This document shows, piece by piece, positions 35,164 through 45,201 of a DNA stretch of 64,000 nucleotides. Within the stretch, counting starts at the first letter, position 1; each line of letters opens with the position of its first letter. Source of the stretch: Cypionkella aquatica (GTDB taxonomy: Bacteria; Pseudomonadota; Alphaproteobacteria; Rhodobacterales; Rhodobacteraceae); contig NZ_BSPP01000004.1 of the NCBI RefSeq assembly GCF_030161095.1, positions 186,001 to 250,000 on the forward strand, in the 5' to 3' direction. The position numbers and the translations under genes are program-made. Below the pieces are notes generated by a model, which was given only the letters and a program-made list of their open reading frames with translations, was not told the DNA's origin and made no database searches.

Positions 35164-36089
35164 TTGATCTTCTGGGGTATGGCGCGTTTTTCACCTCGAC
35201 TGCGCTGATTTTCGGGCTGATCGCTTTGGGGCTGAACCTGCAATGGGGCCTGACCGGGCTGTTCAACGTCGGCATTGCGGGGTTTGTGGCGATTGGGGCC
35301 TATAGCTCGGCCATTCTGACGACGCCGGATGCGGCAGATCGGGTTGGCGGCTTTGGCTGGCCGATTTTGGCGGGCTGGCTGGCAGCGGCCTGCATCACGG
35401 CGCTCGCGGCGGCGTTTACGGGTTATGCGACCCTGCGGCTTAAATCGGATTATCTGGCGATCACAACCTTTGGCGTGGCCGTGGTGGTGCAGTTGGTGGC
35501 GCTGAATGCGCAGGGGCTGACGGGCGGGCCGTTTGGGGTGGCATTTATTCCTCGGCCTTTTGCGTCTTTGCAGGAACATGCGGTTGCCTTCAACTTCGCC
35601 AATCTGGCGGTGATCGCAAGCGTGGTGCTGGCGACCTATCTGGCGCTGGAGCGGTTGTCGCGCAGCCCGTGGGGCCGGGTGTTGCGGGCCTTGCGTGAAG
35701 ATGAACGCGCCGCCACCGCTTTGGGCAAAAGCGCGCAATCCTATCGGATTCAAGCCTTTGCCGTCGGCGGGGCGGTGATGGGGCTGGCGGGGGCGGTGCA
35801 GGCGCATTTCATCGGCTTTATCGCGCCCGACAACTATCTGCCGACGCTGACGTTTCAGGTTTGGGCGATGCTGATGGTCGGCGGGTCGGGGTCGAACCGG
35901 GGTGCGATCTTGGGGGCGATTGTGGTCTGGGCGATCTGGGTCGGCTCGGGGTCTTTCACCGCCGCGATTGTGCCAAGCGATCTGCAAGCGCGGGCGGCGT
36001 CGCTGCAGATCGTCGCCATCGGGGTGATGCTATGCCTGATTTTGCTGTGGCGTCCGCAAGGGTTTTTCGGCGCGGGGCGCAAGAAGTGA
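35160..36089 (+). CDS. livM: ABC transporter permease, LivM type
   Basis: 309 residues. Hydrophobic helices with LivM motifs: LGLNLQWGLTGLFNVGIAGF, ATLRLKSDYLAITTFGVAVV and the coupling loop LRALREDERAATALGKSAQS. Start overlaps the livH stop (ATGA); stop overlaps the GTG start of the oxidoreductase (GTGA). Confidence 0.88.
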   Translation: MIDLLGYGAFFTSTALIFGLIALGLNLQWGLTGLFNVGIAGFVAIGAYSSAILTTPDAADRVGGFGWPILAGWLAAACITALAAAFTGYATLRLKSDYLAITTFGVAVVVQLVALNAQGLTGGPFGVAFIPRPFASLQEHAVAFNFANLAVIASVVLATYLALERLSRSPWGRVLRALREDERAATALGKSAQSYRIQAFAVGGAVMGLAGAVQAHFIGFIAPDNYLPTLTFQVWAMLMVGGSGSNRGAILGAIVVWAIWVGSGSFTAAIVPSDLQARAASLQIVAIGVMLCLILLWRPQGFFGAGRKK

Positions 36090-37381
36090 GCGCAGATCCC
36101 GCCACGCTTTGGCATGCGACAGCGGCAGCCTTGCAGCCCTTCCCGGCGCTGAAAGGTGCGGTTGAGACAGATCTCTTGGTGATCGGTGGCGGTTTTGCCG
36201 GACTGTCGACCGCCTTGCACGCGGCCGAGGCGGGTCAATCCGTGGTGCTGCTGGAAGCCCATCGCATCGCTTGGGGCGCGTCGGGGCGCAATGCGGGCTT
36301 TGTGGTGCCTAACTTTGCCAAGGTTGATCCCGATGGCATCCGGGGGATGCTGGGGCCAAGGGCCGAGCCGCTGATCAATATGGCGGCAGGCAGTGGCGAT
36401 CTTGTGTTCGATCTGATCCGCCGCCATCAGATCACTTGCGATGCGCAGCAATCGGGGTGGTTGCAGCCTTCACATTCCGATGCGGCCTTTGCCAAAGCAA
36501 AAGACCGCGTGCGGCAATGGTCGGCTTTGCAGCGCCCGGTGCAGGTTCTGGATGCCGCCGGGATTGCCGCGATGACTGGCGTTGCGCCAGATCGCAGCGG
36601 TTGGCGCGGCGGCTGGATCGACCGTTCGGGCGGAGTGATCAACCCTGTGGGTTATGCGCGGGGTCTGGCGCGGGCGGCGACAGCGGCAGGGGCGGTCTTG
36701 CACGAGGCGAGCCCGGTCACCGCCTTGCAGCAGGTCGGCGCAGAGTGGTTGGCCAGCACACCGCAGGGCCAGATCAAAGCGCGGCAAGTCGTGCTGGCGA
36801 CCAACGCTTATGCGGGCGGTTTGTGGCCGGGGCTTGCGCGCAGTTTCTTTCCGCTGCGGGTGTTTCAGGTTGCGACCCAGCCCTTGCCCGACGCCGTGCG
36901 CAATCGTTTGCTGCCCGGCAATCAAAGCCTGTCGGACAGCCGCCGCAATCTGTTCACCTTTCGCTTTGATGCCGCAAATCGGTTGATCAGTGGCGGCATG
37001 CCGATTGTGCCGTGGGGAGCCGACCGCCGCCTGCCCCGTGCCATTCATCGCCGCTTGGCGCAGATGCTCGATCTGCCAGACTTGCCACCGCTGCAATTTC
37101 AATGGTCGGGCATGGCCTCGGTGATGCCGGATTTCCTGCCGCGCGTGGTCAAGCTTGCCCCCGGACTGTTGGCCGGGTTTGCCTGTAACGGGCGCGGCAT
37201 TGCGCTGTCGACTGCGATGGGGCGCGAACTTGCCGATTGGGCCAGCGGCACCCCAGCGGATGCGCTGGCAATCCCACTGAAGCCTGCCGCGCCGATCCCG
37301 GCGCATGCATTGGCGCGGCTTGCCCCCAATGCTTTGTTGCCATTCAGCATCTTGCGCGACCGGATCGAGAATAAACGCTAG
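36086..37381 (+). CDS. FAD-dependent amine/amino-acid oxidoreductase (DAO family, PuuB-like)
   Basis: 431 residues from a GTG that overlaps the livM stop; an ATG at 36032 is in frame but lies inside livM. FAD-binding motif LLVIGGGFAGLSTALHAAEA, then AHRIAWGASGRNAGFVVPNF, the RNxG pattern of gamma-glutamylputrescine oxidase and sarcosine/glycine oxidase relatives. C-terminal FAD contact around FACNGRGIALSTAMG. Probably oxidises a C-N bond of the compound brought in by the transporter, releasing aldehyde or keto acid plus amine. Substrate unknown. Co-transcription with the transporter is strongly suggested by the overlap. Confidence 0.85.
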   Translation: MSADPATLWHATAAALQPFPALKGAVETDLLVIGGGFAGLSTALHAAEAGQSVVLLEAHRIAWGASGRNAGFVVPNFAKVDPDGIRGMLGPRAEPLINMAAGSGDLVFDLIRRHQITCDAQQSGWLQPSHSDAAFAKAKDRVRQWSALQRPVQVLDAAGIAAMTGVAPDRSGWRGGWIDRSGGVINPVGYARGLARAATAAGAVLHEASPVTALQQVGAEWLASTPQGQIKARQVVLATNAYAGGLWPGLARSFFPLRVFQVATQPLPDAVRNRLLPGNQSLSDSRRNLFTFRFDAANRLISGGMPIVPWGADRRLPRAIHRRLAQMLDLPDLPPLQFQWSGMASVMPDFLPRVVKLAPGLLAGFACNGRGIALSTAMGRELADWASGTPADALAIPLKPAAPIPAHALARLAPNALLPFSILRDRIENKR

Positions 37382-37548
37382 AAAAGAAAGCGGTTCCAGC
37401 GCTGCCCCCATTGGCAGAACCAAATCAACGCCCGCGCCGCCGCAAAACACGCAAACGCCGCCAAGGGGCCGCAATCCGGGCAAAATTTCTTGTATTTTAC
37501 AGCAAACTCGGCTTTGCCCCGCTGGTGCGGGCAATGAAATATTGCCAC
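37379..37548 (-). CDS. Doubtful small ORF with Cys pairs
   Basis: A GTG-initiated frame of 56 residues (VAIFHCPHQRGKAEFAVKYK, FCPDCGPLAAFACFAAARAL, then IWFCQWGQRWNRFLF). Third codon positions look like local genes, and a CPxxRG/CPDC pattern could bind zinc. Against it: no ribosome site, and it fills the 200-bp gap that must carry the cysD promoter. Nothing else recognisable is in that gap. Listed only as a candidate. Confidence 0.25.
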
Positions 37549-37581
37549 ATAGCGCCAGCCAAAGCTTGAAGGACGCCGATC

Positions 37582-38514
37582 ATGACCAGCAGCACCGCCG
37601 CACAGGGCCTTTCCGCCAGCACATTGACGCATTTGCAGCGGCTTGAGGCTGAAAGCATCCACATCATGCGCGAAGTGGTGGCCAATGCCGAAAACCCTGT
37701 GATGCTGTATTCGGTCGGCAAGGATTCAGCCACCATGCTGCATCTGGCGAAGAAAGCCTTCTACCCCGCGCCGCCGCCGTTCCCGTTGCTGCATGTCGAT
37801 ACAACGTGGAAATTCCGCGAGATGTATAAACTGCGCGAGAAAGCCGCCAAAGACGCCGGGATGGAACTGATCGTGTATCAGAACCCCGAAGCGGTGGAAA
37901 AGGGCATCAACCCGTTCGACCATGGCGGTTTGCACACCGATATGTGGAAGACCGAGGGCCTGAAACAGGCGCTGACCAAGTATAATTTCGACGTGGCTTT
38001 CGGTGGTGCGCGCCGCGATGAGGAAAAGTCGCGGGCGAAAGAACGGGTATTCTCGTTCCGCTCGGCCAATCATCGTTGGGATCCGAAGAACCAGCGGCCA
38101 GAGTTGTGGAAGCTGTATAACACCCGCAAATCCAAATCCGAAAGCATCCGGGCGTTTCCGATCAGCAATTGGACCGAACTGGATATCTGGCAGTATATCC
38201 ACCTTGAGGGCATCGAGATTGTGCCGCTGTATTTCAGCGAAAAGCGCCCGGTGGTCGAACGGGGTGGCATGCTGATCATGGTGGATGACGACCGCTTCCG
38301 CCTGAACCCCGGCGAGGTGCCAGAGATGAAGTCCGTGCGCTTCCGCACCCTTGGGTGCTATCCGTTGACGGGGGCTGTGGAATCCGAGGCGAAAACGCTG
38401 CCGGAAGTCATTCAGGAAATGCTGCTGACCACCACTTCAGAACGTCAGGGCCGCGCCATCGACCACGATCAGGCCGCGTCGATGGAGAAGAAAAAGCAAG
38501 AGGGGTATTTCTAA
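37582..38514 (+). CDS. cysD: Sulfate adenylyltransferase subunit 2 (CysD)
   Basis: 310 residues. Forms adenosine 5'-phosphosulfate from ATP and sulfate with CysN. PP-loop ATP motif SVGKDSATM (from residue 44), [20 protein letters not shown] and the C-terminal [20 protein letters not shown] are all as in E. coli CysD. The CysN-CysC gene begins at the next base after its stop (TAAATG). Cytoplasmic, sulfate assimilation. Confidence 0.96.
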   Translation: MTSSTAAQGLSASTLTHLQRLEAESIHIMREVVANAENPVMLYSVGKDSATMLHLAKKAFYPAPPPFPLLHVDTTWKFREMYKLREKAAKDAGMELIVYQNPEAVEKGINPFDHGGLHTDMWKTEGLKQALTKYNFDVAFGGARRDEEKSRAKERVFSFRSANHRWDPKNQRPELWKLYNTRKSKSESIRAFPISNWTELDIWQYIHLEGIEIVPLYFSEKRPVVERGGMLIMVDDDRFRLNPGEVPEMKSVRFRTLGCYPLTGAVESEAKTLPEVIQEMLLTTTSERQGRAIDHDQAASMEKKKQEGYF

Positions 38515-40440
38515 ATGACCGTTGCCGTAAACACCCCTGTGGACCCCATCTATGTCACCGATCAGTTGATCGCCGACGACATCGACGCCTATCTGGTGAA
38601 GCACCAGCACAAGACCATGCTGCGGTTTATCACCTGCGGTTCGGTTGATGACGGGAAATCGACACTGATCGGGCGCTTGCTGTATGACAGCAAGATGATC
38701 TTTGAAGATCAGTTGGCCTCGCTGGAGCATGACAGCAAAACCTCGGGCACCCAAGGGCAGGACATTGATTTTGCCCTGCTGGTGGATGGTCTGGCCGCTG
38801 AACGCGAGCAAGGCATCACCATCGACGTGGCCTACCGTTTTTTCGCCACCGACAAGCGCAAGTTCATCGTGGCCGACACGCCGGGGCATGAGCAATATAC
38901 CCGCAACATGGTCACCGGGGCTTCGACCGCTGACCTTGCGGTGATCCTGATTGATGCGCGCCAAGGGGTGCTGACGCAGACACGGCGGCATAGCTATCTG
39001 GTGCAGCTTTTGGGCATCAAGAACGTCGTGCTGGCGGTCAACAAGATGGATCTGGTTGACTACAGCCAAGCTCGTTTTGATGAGATCGTCAAGGATTACA
39101 GCCACTTCGCCAAGCAGATCGGGATGCAGGCTTTCCTGCCGATCCCGATTTCCGGGCTGAAGGGTGAGAATATGATCACCCGCTCCACCCAGATGCCGTG
39201 GTATACTGGCCAGACGCTGATGGAGCATCTGGAAACGGCGCCCGTGAATGATGCCCGCATGCTGGATGTGCCGTTCCGCATGGCGGTGCAATGGGTCAAC
39301 CGCCCGAACCTCGATTTCCGCGGCTTTGCCGGGCAGATCGGCGCGGGGGTTGTGAAACCCGGCGATGCGATCCGGGTGCTGCCTTCGGGCAAGACCACGA
39401 CGGTCAAATCCATCGTTACCTATGATGGCGCATTGGATCAGGCGATTGCTGGCCAATCAGTGACGCTGACCTTTGCTGATGAGGTCGATTGCTCGCGGGG
39501 CGATGTGATCGTCAAGGCGGATGAGCCCTGCGAGGTCGCCGATCAGTTTGAAGCGACCGTTGTGTGGATGGACGAGCAGCCGATGTTGCCGGGCCGCCCG
39601 TATCTGCTCAAGATCGGCACCCAAACTGTGACGGCCACGGTGACAGAGCCGAAGTATGAGGTGAACATCAACACGTTGGAGCATCTGGCGTCGCGCACGC
39701 TGGCGCTGAATGCGATCGGCGTCTGCAATCTGTCGATTGACCGCGCGATCCCGTTTGAAGCCTATGCTGTGAACCCCGACTTGGGTGGGTTCATCCTGAT
39801 CGACCGAATGACCAATGCCACGGTCGCCGCCGGGATGATCCATTTCGCGCTGCGCCGCAGCCAGAATATCCATTGGCAGGCCGTTGATGTCGACCGTGAC
39901 GCGCATGCGGCGTTGAAAACGCAAAAGCCTGCGGTGGTCTGGTTCACCGGGCTTTCGGGATCGGGCAAATCCACCATTGCCAATCTGGTTGAGAAAAAGC
40001 TGCATGCTTTGGGCAAGCACACGTTCCTGCTGGACGGCGATAACGTGCGCCACGGACTGAACCGCGATCTGGGCTTTACGGACGCCGACCGGGTGGAAAA
40101 CATCCGCCGGGTGGGTGAAGTGGCCAAGCTGATGACCGATGCGGGCCTGATCGTGCTGACGGCGTTCATCTCGCCATTCCGGTCCGAACGCCGCATGGTG
40201 CGCGATCTGATGGCGGGCGGCGAGTTCATCGAGGTTTACGTCGATACGCCCTTGGCCGTCGCCGAAAGCCGCGATGTGAAGGGGCTGTATAAGAAGGCGC
40301 GCGCGGGTCAGCTGAAGAACTTCACCGGCATCGACAGCCCTTATGAGGCCCCCGAGACGGCTGAGATTGTGGTGAACACCTCGGATCTGTCGGCAGAAGC
40401 CTCGGCGGATCGGATTGTCGAAGCGATCCTTGCGCGCTAA
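38515..40440 (+). CDS. cysNC: Bifunctional sulfate adenylyltransferase subunit 1 / APS kinase (CysN-CysC fusion)
   Basis: 641 residues. The N-terminal GTPase (about 1-440) has [10 protein letters not shown] (41-50), [12 protein letters not shown] and NKMDLVD; GTP hydrolysis drives APS formation by CysD. The C-terminal APS kinase (about 460-641) has P-loop GLSGSGKST (479-487), [20 protein letters not shown] and [15 protein letters not shown], and phosphorylates APS to PAPS. The linker is around [20 protein letters not shown]. Such fusions (NodQ-like) are usual in Alphaproteobacteria. Followed by a strong terminator. Confidence 0.96.
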   Translation: MTVAVNTPVDPIYVTDQLIADDIDAYLVKHQHKTMLRFITCGSVDDGKSTLIGRLLYDSKMIFEDQLASLEHDSKTSGTQGQDIDFALLVDGLAAEREQGITIDVAYRFFATDKRKFIVADTPGHEQYTRNMVTGASTADLAVILIDARQGVLTQTRRHSYLVQLLGIKNVVLAVNKMDLVDYSQARFDEIVKDYSHFAKQIGMQAFLPIPISGLKGENMITRSTQMPWYTGQTLMEHLETAPVNDARMLDVPFRMAVQWVNRPNLDFRGFAGQIGAGVVKPGDAIRVLPSGKTTTVKSIVTYDGALDQAIAGQSVTLTFADEVDCSRGDVIVKADEPCEVADQFEATVVWMDEQPMLPGRPYLLKIGTQTVTATVTEPKYEVNINTLEHLASRTLALNAIGVCNLSIDRAIPFEAYAVNPDLGGFILIDRMTNATVAAGMIHFALRRSQNIHWQAVDVDRDAHAALKTQKPAVVWFTGLSGSGKSTIANLVEKKLHALGKHTFLLDGDNVRHGLNRDLGFTDADRVENIRRVGEVAKLMTDAGLIVLTAFISPFRSERRMVRDLMAGGEFIEVYVDTPLAVAESRDVKGLYKKARAGQLKNFTGIDSPYEAPETAEIVVNTSDLSAEASADRIVEAILAR

Positions 40441-40462
40441 GGCGCAGGCTTTGGGATAGGTG

Positions 40463-40489
40463 AAAGGCCGGGTCAAGCGCCCGGCCTTT
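40463..40489. terminator. Bidirectional intrinsic terminator
   Basis: AAAGGCCGGG (40463-40472), loop of 7, CCCGGCCTTT (40480-40489) followed by T. Lies between the converging cysNC and fhuB genes; the A-run/T-run flanks let it work both ways. Confidence 0.85.
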
Positions 40490-40515
40490 TGCTTGCGCCG
40501 CTAGACTTTGCGCCC

Positions 40516-42471
40516 CTAGGCTTTGCGCCGCGCCAGCAGCAGCAGGAAATAGCTGCCACCCAGAATTGCCGCGACTGATCCGGCGGGCAGTTGCGTCGGA
40601 TACAGCAGGGTGCGGCCCAGCCAATCTGACAGCAGCATCAAAGCCGCCCCGGCCACGGGTGCGACGATCAGTTGATCCTGCATCCGCCGCGCGCCCAGCA
40701 GCACCGCCAGATGCGGGCCGACCAACCCCACGAAACTGACCGGCCCCATAAACGCCGTCACCGCCGCCGTCAGACCCGCCGCCAGCACCATCAACCCGCG
40801 CCGCGCCGGGGCCAGCGCCAGCCCGCGCCCCATCGCAAGGCCGTCGCCCGCCCCCAGCAGCGTCAGGGGCCGCACGGCCGCTGCCGCCAGCGCCAAGCCC
40901 ACCGCCAAACAGCCGAGCAGACCCAGAGCGCGGCTTGCGTCGATGCGGTAGGTCGATCCGCTCATCCAGCCAAGGATCGCGAATGTCTCGGACGTGCCGC
41001 CTGCCATCGACACCCGCACCACGGCATCCAGACCCGCACCCAGCGCAATGCCGATCAACGCCAGCGCCGCCGGGGCGTGGGAATGTCTGCGCCCGAACCA
41101 CAACAGCAGCGCCAAAGCCCCCCCACAACCCGCCAAAGCCACCGGCAGGCGGGCGGCGTGAATGGAGCCGCCCGTCAGCAAAGCCACACCCACCAAGGCC
41201 GCAACCGCCCCTGCCGACATGCCCAGAATATCTGGGCTGGCCAGAGGGTTGCGGATCAGCCGTTGCAGAATTGTGCCGGCGAGCGCCATGCTCGCCCCCG
41301 CACAAGCGCTGGCCAGAACGCGCGGCCAGCGCAGCGACAGCACCAGCGGGTCGTGAAAGCTGATGGCCCAACCGCTTTCGGTAACGCCGATGAACAGCGC
41401 CGCAAACACCAGCGCCAAGACACTTACCATCAACACCAGCCCGCGCAGAGGGCCGACCCGCGCCGCACCTGCGGGCAGGGAATGGGTCGCGTGATCCTCG
41501 GCCCCCAATTTGCGCTTCAGCAGCCAGATCAGCGCGACCGCCCCGGTCAATGCAGCGGTGGCCCCGGTCGGCACGATATTGGCCACGAATTTCGACAGCA
41601 GCAGCGCCAGCACATCCGCACCGATCAGGCAAACCGCCCCCAGCAGCGCCGCGCTGGCAAGCTCTGCCCCCGCCCGCCGGGCGCCCAGAAGCCGCGCCAG
41701 ATTAGGTGCGACAAGGCCGATAAAGCCGATCATCCCCACCGCCGTCACGGAAACTGCGGCCAGATGCAACGCGGCCAGCGCCGCAGCCGCAGCAACCGGC
41801 CACAACACCATGCCACGCCCGCCTGCCGCCTGCGCCCCCAGACGCAGCAGGCTTAGGGGCCGGATCAGCAGCGCCGCAATTACCACGCCGGGCAACAGCC
41901 GCGGCAGCAGCCACAGCGCCGGATCCCAACTCGTCTGCGTCAGATCGCCCGCGCCCCACAGGAACAGATGCTCGGTATAGGGGTTCGCCAGCAGCATTGC
42001 GGTCGCAGCCAGTGACCCGAACAGCAGGTTCACCGCCATGCCCGCCAAGGGCGCTTGCATCCCGACCAACCCACGCGCGCCAGTGACGCTCAGCACCAGC
42101 GCGGCCGCAACGGCAGCGCCACCCAAGGCCAACCACTCCGAGCGCGCCATCTCGGGCGCAAAGATCGCGGCCAGCACCAACGCCAGCCAAGCGCCCGAAG
42201 ACACCCCCATCGTCATCGGCGAGACCAGCGCATTTTGCGTCAGTTGTTGCAGCAGACTGCCCGCAAGCCCCAAAGCGCCGCCGACCAATGCGGCCATCGC
42301 CAAACGCGGCAACGCACCCTGCACAAACAAAGCATCGGCAAATTCGGCAGGCTCTGCCCCAGCGAGCAACTGCGCCATCCGCATCAGCGGCAGATCACTG
42401 TCCAGCCGCAGATGCAGCGCCACAAGGGCCAGCGCAAGCAACGCCATTGCTGCGATTAGCGCCGGTTTCAT
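40516..42471 (-). CDS. fhuB: Double-length Fe3+-siderophore ABC permease (FhuB type)
   Basis: 651 residues, about twice a single FecCD permease, with two tandem copies of the fold. Copy 1 has LPRLAMAALVGGALGLAGSL, LTQNALVSPMTMGVSSGAWL and MIGFIGLVAPNLARLLGAR. Copy 2 has LASACAGASMALAGTILQRL, IRNPLASPDILGMSAGAVAA and FVGLVGPHLAVLLGARR. Each GLVxPHxxR/NLAR segment contacts the ATPase. One chain therefore forms the whole channel, as in E. coli FhuB. Overlaps fhuD by 4 bp; last gene of the siderophore operon. Confidence 0.92.
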   Translation of the reverse strand: MKPALIAAMALLALALVALHLRLDSDLPLMRMAQLLAGAEPAEFADALFVQGALPRLAMAALVGGALGLAGSLLQQLTQNALVSPMTMGVSSGAWLALVLAAIFAPEMARSEWLALGGAAVAAALVLSVTGARGLVGMQAPLAGMAVNLLFGSLAATAMLLANPYTEHLFLWGAGDLTQTSWDPALWLLPRLLPGVVIAALLIRPLSLLRLGAQAAGGRGMVLWPVAAAAALAALHLAAVSVTAVGMIGFIGLVAPNLARLLGARRAGAELASAALLGAVCLIGADVLALLLSKFVANIVPTGATAALTGAVALIWLLKRKLGAEDHATHSLPAGAARVGPLRGLVLMVSVLALVFAALFIGVTESGWAISFHDPLVLSLRWPRVLASACAGASMALAGTILQRLIRNPLASPDILGMSAGAVAALVGVALLTGGSIHAARLPVALAGCGGALALLLWFGRRHSHAPAALALIGIALGAGLDAVVRVSMAGGTSETFAILGWMSGSTYRIDASRALGLLGCLAVGLALAAAAVRPLTLLGAGDGLAMGRGLALAPARRGLMVLAAGLTAAVTAFMGPVSFVGLVGPHLAVLLGARRMQDQLIVAPVAGAALMLLSDWLGRTLLYPTQLPAGSVAAILGGSYFLLLLARRKA

Positions 42472-43382
42472 TGCGCAAGCGCTGCGACGGGAATGGTCAA
42501 AAGCGCCGCCTCAAAGCCTTGGGCAAGGCGGGTGATCGACAAAGCGCCGCCATAGCTCCAGACCGGGGCGACATCGGCAAGGCGTCCGGCTTTGACAAAC
42601 GGCAGAAAGGCCCAGATCGGGGTTTGCCGCAGCCCAACGCCGCCCATATCCGGGCCGATCGTCAGCACGATCCCGGTTTTTGCGGCAGCGAGGTCTTGGG
42701 CTTTGACCAAGGTAATCCCCCAACGGCTGTTCGGCTGCGGCAACTCATTGCTGAACCCAAGCCGTTTCAGCACATATTCCGGCATCGAATTGCTGCCGTT
42801 GACATAGGCCGAGGTCGCGTCGTTCAGCCGGATGCTGGTGACCTTTGGCAGGGCCGCACCAAAGTGTTCAGCCAAGCGCTTGGCGATGGCATCAAGGGTG
42901 GCCTCTTGCGCGGCCAGCTTTTGTTCGGCCAAGGCGCGCGTGCCTGTCAGCGTGCCAAGGCTTAAGAATATCTGCTGTGCCGCCGCTGCGTTGTCTTGAT
43001 TGGCGTCAAACGCCTGAAACACCACCACCGGGGCGATCTGTTCCAGCACCGGCACCAAGGCCGGGTCAATATCGGCGGTGATGATCACATCAGGATGCAG
43101 GGCAGCAAGGGCTTCGAGGTTGGGCTCGGCGCGCAGACCCAGATCGACCGCGCCGGGCGGCAGGGGTGGGTTGACCACCCAATCGGCATAAGCGGCGGGT
43201 TCGGCGACGCCAGCGGGGGTCAGGCCAAGATCCAGAAGCGCTTCGGTCACCGACCAGTCCAGCGCTGCGATTTTCTGTGGCGGGCTGGCAAAAGTTTGCG
43301 GACCGCGCATGTCGGTGATCGTCACCGGATCGGCGAGGGCGGGCGATGCCAGCAGCATCAGGGCGGCGATCAGGGCGCGCAT
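42468..43382 (-). CDS. fhuD: Fe3+-siderophore periplasmic binding protein (FhuD type)
   Basis: 304 residues. Signal peptide MRALIAALMLLASPALA, then VTITDMRGPQTFASPPQKIA, ALDWSVTEALLDLGLTPAGV and LEALAALHPDVIITADIDPA, the class III periplasmic-binding pattern. Delivers ferric siderophore (hydroxamate type by analogy) to FhuB. Starts 9 bp after fhuC. Confidence 0.9.
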   Translation of the reverse strand: MRALIAALMLLASPALADPVTITDMRGPQTFASPPQKIAALDWSVTEALLDLGLTPAGVAEPAAYADWVVNPPLPPGAVDLGLRAEPNLEALAALHPDVIITADIDPALVPVLEQIAPVVVFQAFDANQDNAAAAQQIFLSLGTLTGTRALAEQKLAAQEATLDAIAKRLAEHFGAALPKVTSIRLNDATSAYVNGSNSMPEYVLKRLGFSNELPQPNSRWGITLVKAQDLAAAKTGIVLTIGPDMGGVGLRQTPIWAFLPFVKAGRLADVAPVWSYGGALSITRLAQGFEAALLTIPVAALAQ

Positions 43383-43391
43383 CAGGATTCC

Positions 43392-44159
43392 TTAACTTAC
43401 CACAGCCAGCGGCAGATGGCCCTGGGGCCCCGCCACCACTTGCATTGGCACGGCGTAAAGCATCGACAGGATTTCAGCGCGCAGCAAAGCCGCAGGTGGG
43501 CCATCAAACGCGATCCGACCTTCGCGCAGCGCCACCACCCGATCGGCAAAGCGGGTGGCAAGGTTGACATCATGCAGCACCACGATCACCCGCCGCCCGG
43601 TGTCATCGACCAGCTTGCGCAGCAGGCGCAACACCTCATGCGCGTGGCCGGGATCCAGCGCCGAGGTCGGCTCGTCCAGAAGCAGGATCGGCGCGTCTTG
43701 CGCCAGAAGCATGGCGATATAGCCGCGCTGACGCTCTCCGCCCGACATGGTTTCAACCAGCGCTTCGGCGCGGCTTTCGGCTCCGGTCGCCTGCATAGCC
43801 GCATTTACCGCCGCGTGGTCTTGCGGCTGCCAGCGACCCAAAGCACCGCGCCACGGATAGCGGCCAAGACGGACAAGTTCGCGCAGGGTCAGGCCGGGCA
43901 CCGGGGGCAGGCGTTGCGGCAGATAGGCCACGGCCTGTGCCAGCTTGCGCTGCGGGATGGCAGCAAGCGGTTGATCGTTCAGCGTAATCTGCCCTGTCGT
44001 CGCGGTGTCGGTGCGGGCAAGCAGGCCCAGCAGCGTTGATTTGCCCGACCCGTTATGGCCAAGGATCACCGTCAGCCCCTCGGCGCCAAGGGTCAGGCTG
44101 TCCAACCCCAGCACGCGGCGGGTGCCGTGGTCTTTGGTGATCGTGCTAAGCCTGAACAT
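43392..44159 (-). CDS. fhuC: Fe3+-siderophore ABC ATPase (FhuC type)
   Basis: 255 residues. Walker A GHNGSGKSTLLGLLA, Q-loop AYLPQRLP, signature MSGGERQRGYIAMLLAQ, Walker B ILLLDEPTSALDP, switch His in VLHDVNLATRF. PGLTLRELVRLGRYPWRGAL is typical of siderophore/haem ATPases. Its start lies 14 bp inside the end of the SIP gene. Confidence 0.92.
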   Translation of the reverse strand: MFRLSTITKDHGTRRVLGLDSLTLGAEGLTVILGHNGSGKSTLLGLLARTDTATTGQITLNDQPLAAIPQRKLAQAVAYLPQRLPPVPGLTLRELVRLGRYPWRGALGRWQPQDHAAVNAAMQATGAESRAEALVETMSGGERQRGYIAMLLAQDAPILLLDEPTSALDPGHAHEVLRLLRKLVDDTGRRVIVVLHDVNLATRFADRVVALREGRIAFDGPPAALLRAEILSMLYAVPMQVVAGPQGHLPLAVVS

Positions 44160-45201
44160 CGGCGGCGGTCCAATAGGCTGCGATCATGGTTTCAGATTTC
44201 GCCCAACCTGTTGCCGGCGTGAATTGGGCGCGCAGGCGTTGACAGAAGGCCCGCTCAGCCGCGATCCACAGCAAGCGGCCCCCGGCAAGTCCTGCGCGGG
44301 GCAAGGTTGTGGTGGCAAGGGCCGTGTCGAGCGTGTCGCCCGATGCCCGCGACAGCCAGCGGATTTGCACGCCCGGGGGTGCTGCAATCGCTTGCACGGC
44401 GCGGGCATCGGGCAGCAGGATCAGCGCTTGACCGAGTGTGTCGGGTGCCGCGTTTTCCAGTATCCGCGCGATAGCAGGCAGGGCTGTCTCATCGCCCAGC
44501 AAGACCAGATGCCGCGCCATCGGCAGATAGCCACCACCCGGCCCGATCAGCCCAACCTCGGCCCCGCGCTTGACCGCAAGCGCCCAAGCACAGGTGCGCC
44601 CGTGGCCATGCACGAAAATATCCAGCTCCAGCCAGCCCGCAGCCGGATCAATCGCGCGGATGGTATAAACCGGATCATGCAGCTTGTCGGCCCCGCTGGG
44701 CCAAACCGTGCGGCCCGTATCCGACACGCTGGGCCATACCGGGCTGCGCCCCTGCGGCGGCAGCAACAGCCGCAGATGCAGGCCGGACACCGCGAAAGGC
44801 GCCAGATGATCGGCGGCGATCCGCAGCCGGATATAGCCCGCGCCGGGCGTTGAGATCGCCACGATCCGCCCCTGCCGAAAATTCGGCGGCGTGGTCAGTT
44901 TCGGCAAGGCACGATCCCAGATCAGCCGTGGCGTCAGCGTCGCGTCAAAGCCGTCAACCAACCCCGCCACCGCTTCGCGCAGCACGAACAGATCGCTGGC
45001 CGAGATGGCAGTGATTGCGATGGCCAAACCACGCTCGGCCACCTGCAGCGTGATGGACCCGCTGTCAAAGTTGATCCGCAAGCCGCCGCAGGGCAGGCTA
45101 GCGGTGTCAAAGGCCGCGTAAAGCTCGGCGACATGGGCGGCGAAAGCACCGGGTGCGTCATGGATGCGCCCGGTCAGGGCAAGATCATCAACACGGATCA
45201 T
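44146..45201 (-). CDS. Siderophore-interacting flavoreductase with N-terminal DUF2218 domain
   Basis: 351 residues. The C-terminal two thirds is a siderophore-interacting protein: FAD-binding barrel (YIRLRIAADHLAPFAVSGLH, HDPVYTIRAIDPAAGWLELD, FVHGHGRTCAWALAVKRGAE), then the SIP NAD(P)H half (LVLLGDETALPAIARILENA, LWIAAERAFCQRLRAQFTP). The first 95 residues match DUF2218 (VAELYAAFDTASLPCGGLRI, SITLQVAERGLAIAITAISA), usually a small stand-alone domain or fused to SIPs. Reduces ferric siderophore in the cytoplasm to free the iron. Overlaps the ABC exporter gene by 4 bp. Confidence 0.9.
   Translation of the reverse strand: MIRVDDLALTGRIHDAPGAFAAHVAELYAAFDTASLPCGGLRINFDSGSITLQVAERGLAIAITAISASDLFVLREAVAGLVDGFDATLTPRLIWDRALPKLTTPPNFRQGRIVAISTPGAGYIRLRIAADHLAPFAVSGLHLRLLLPPQGRSPVWPSVSDTGRTVWPSGADKLHDPVYTIRAIDPAAGWLELDIFVHGHGRTCAWALAVKRGAEVGLIGPGGGYLPMARHLVLLGDETALPAIARILENAAPDTLGQALILLPDARAVQAIAAPPGVQIRWLSRASGDTLDTALATTTLPRAGLAGGRLLWIAAERAFCQRLRAQFTPATGWAKSETMIAAYWTAADVQA

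Noticed and set aside
37379-37662. Minus-strand small gene overlapping the cysD start
   Set aside because: Longer version overlaps cysD; only the 56-residue GTG form is listed, at low confidence, because there is no ribosome site.
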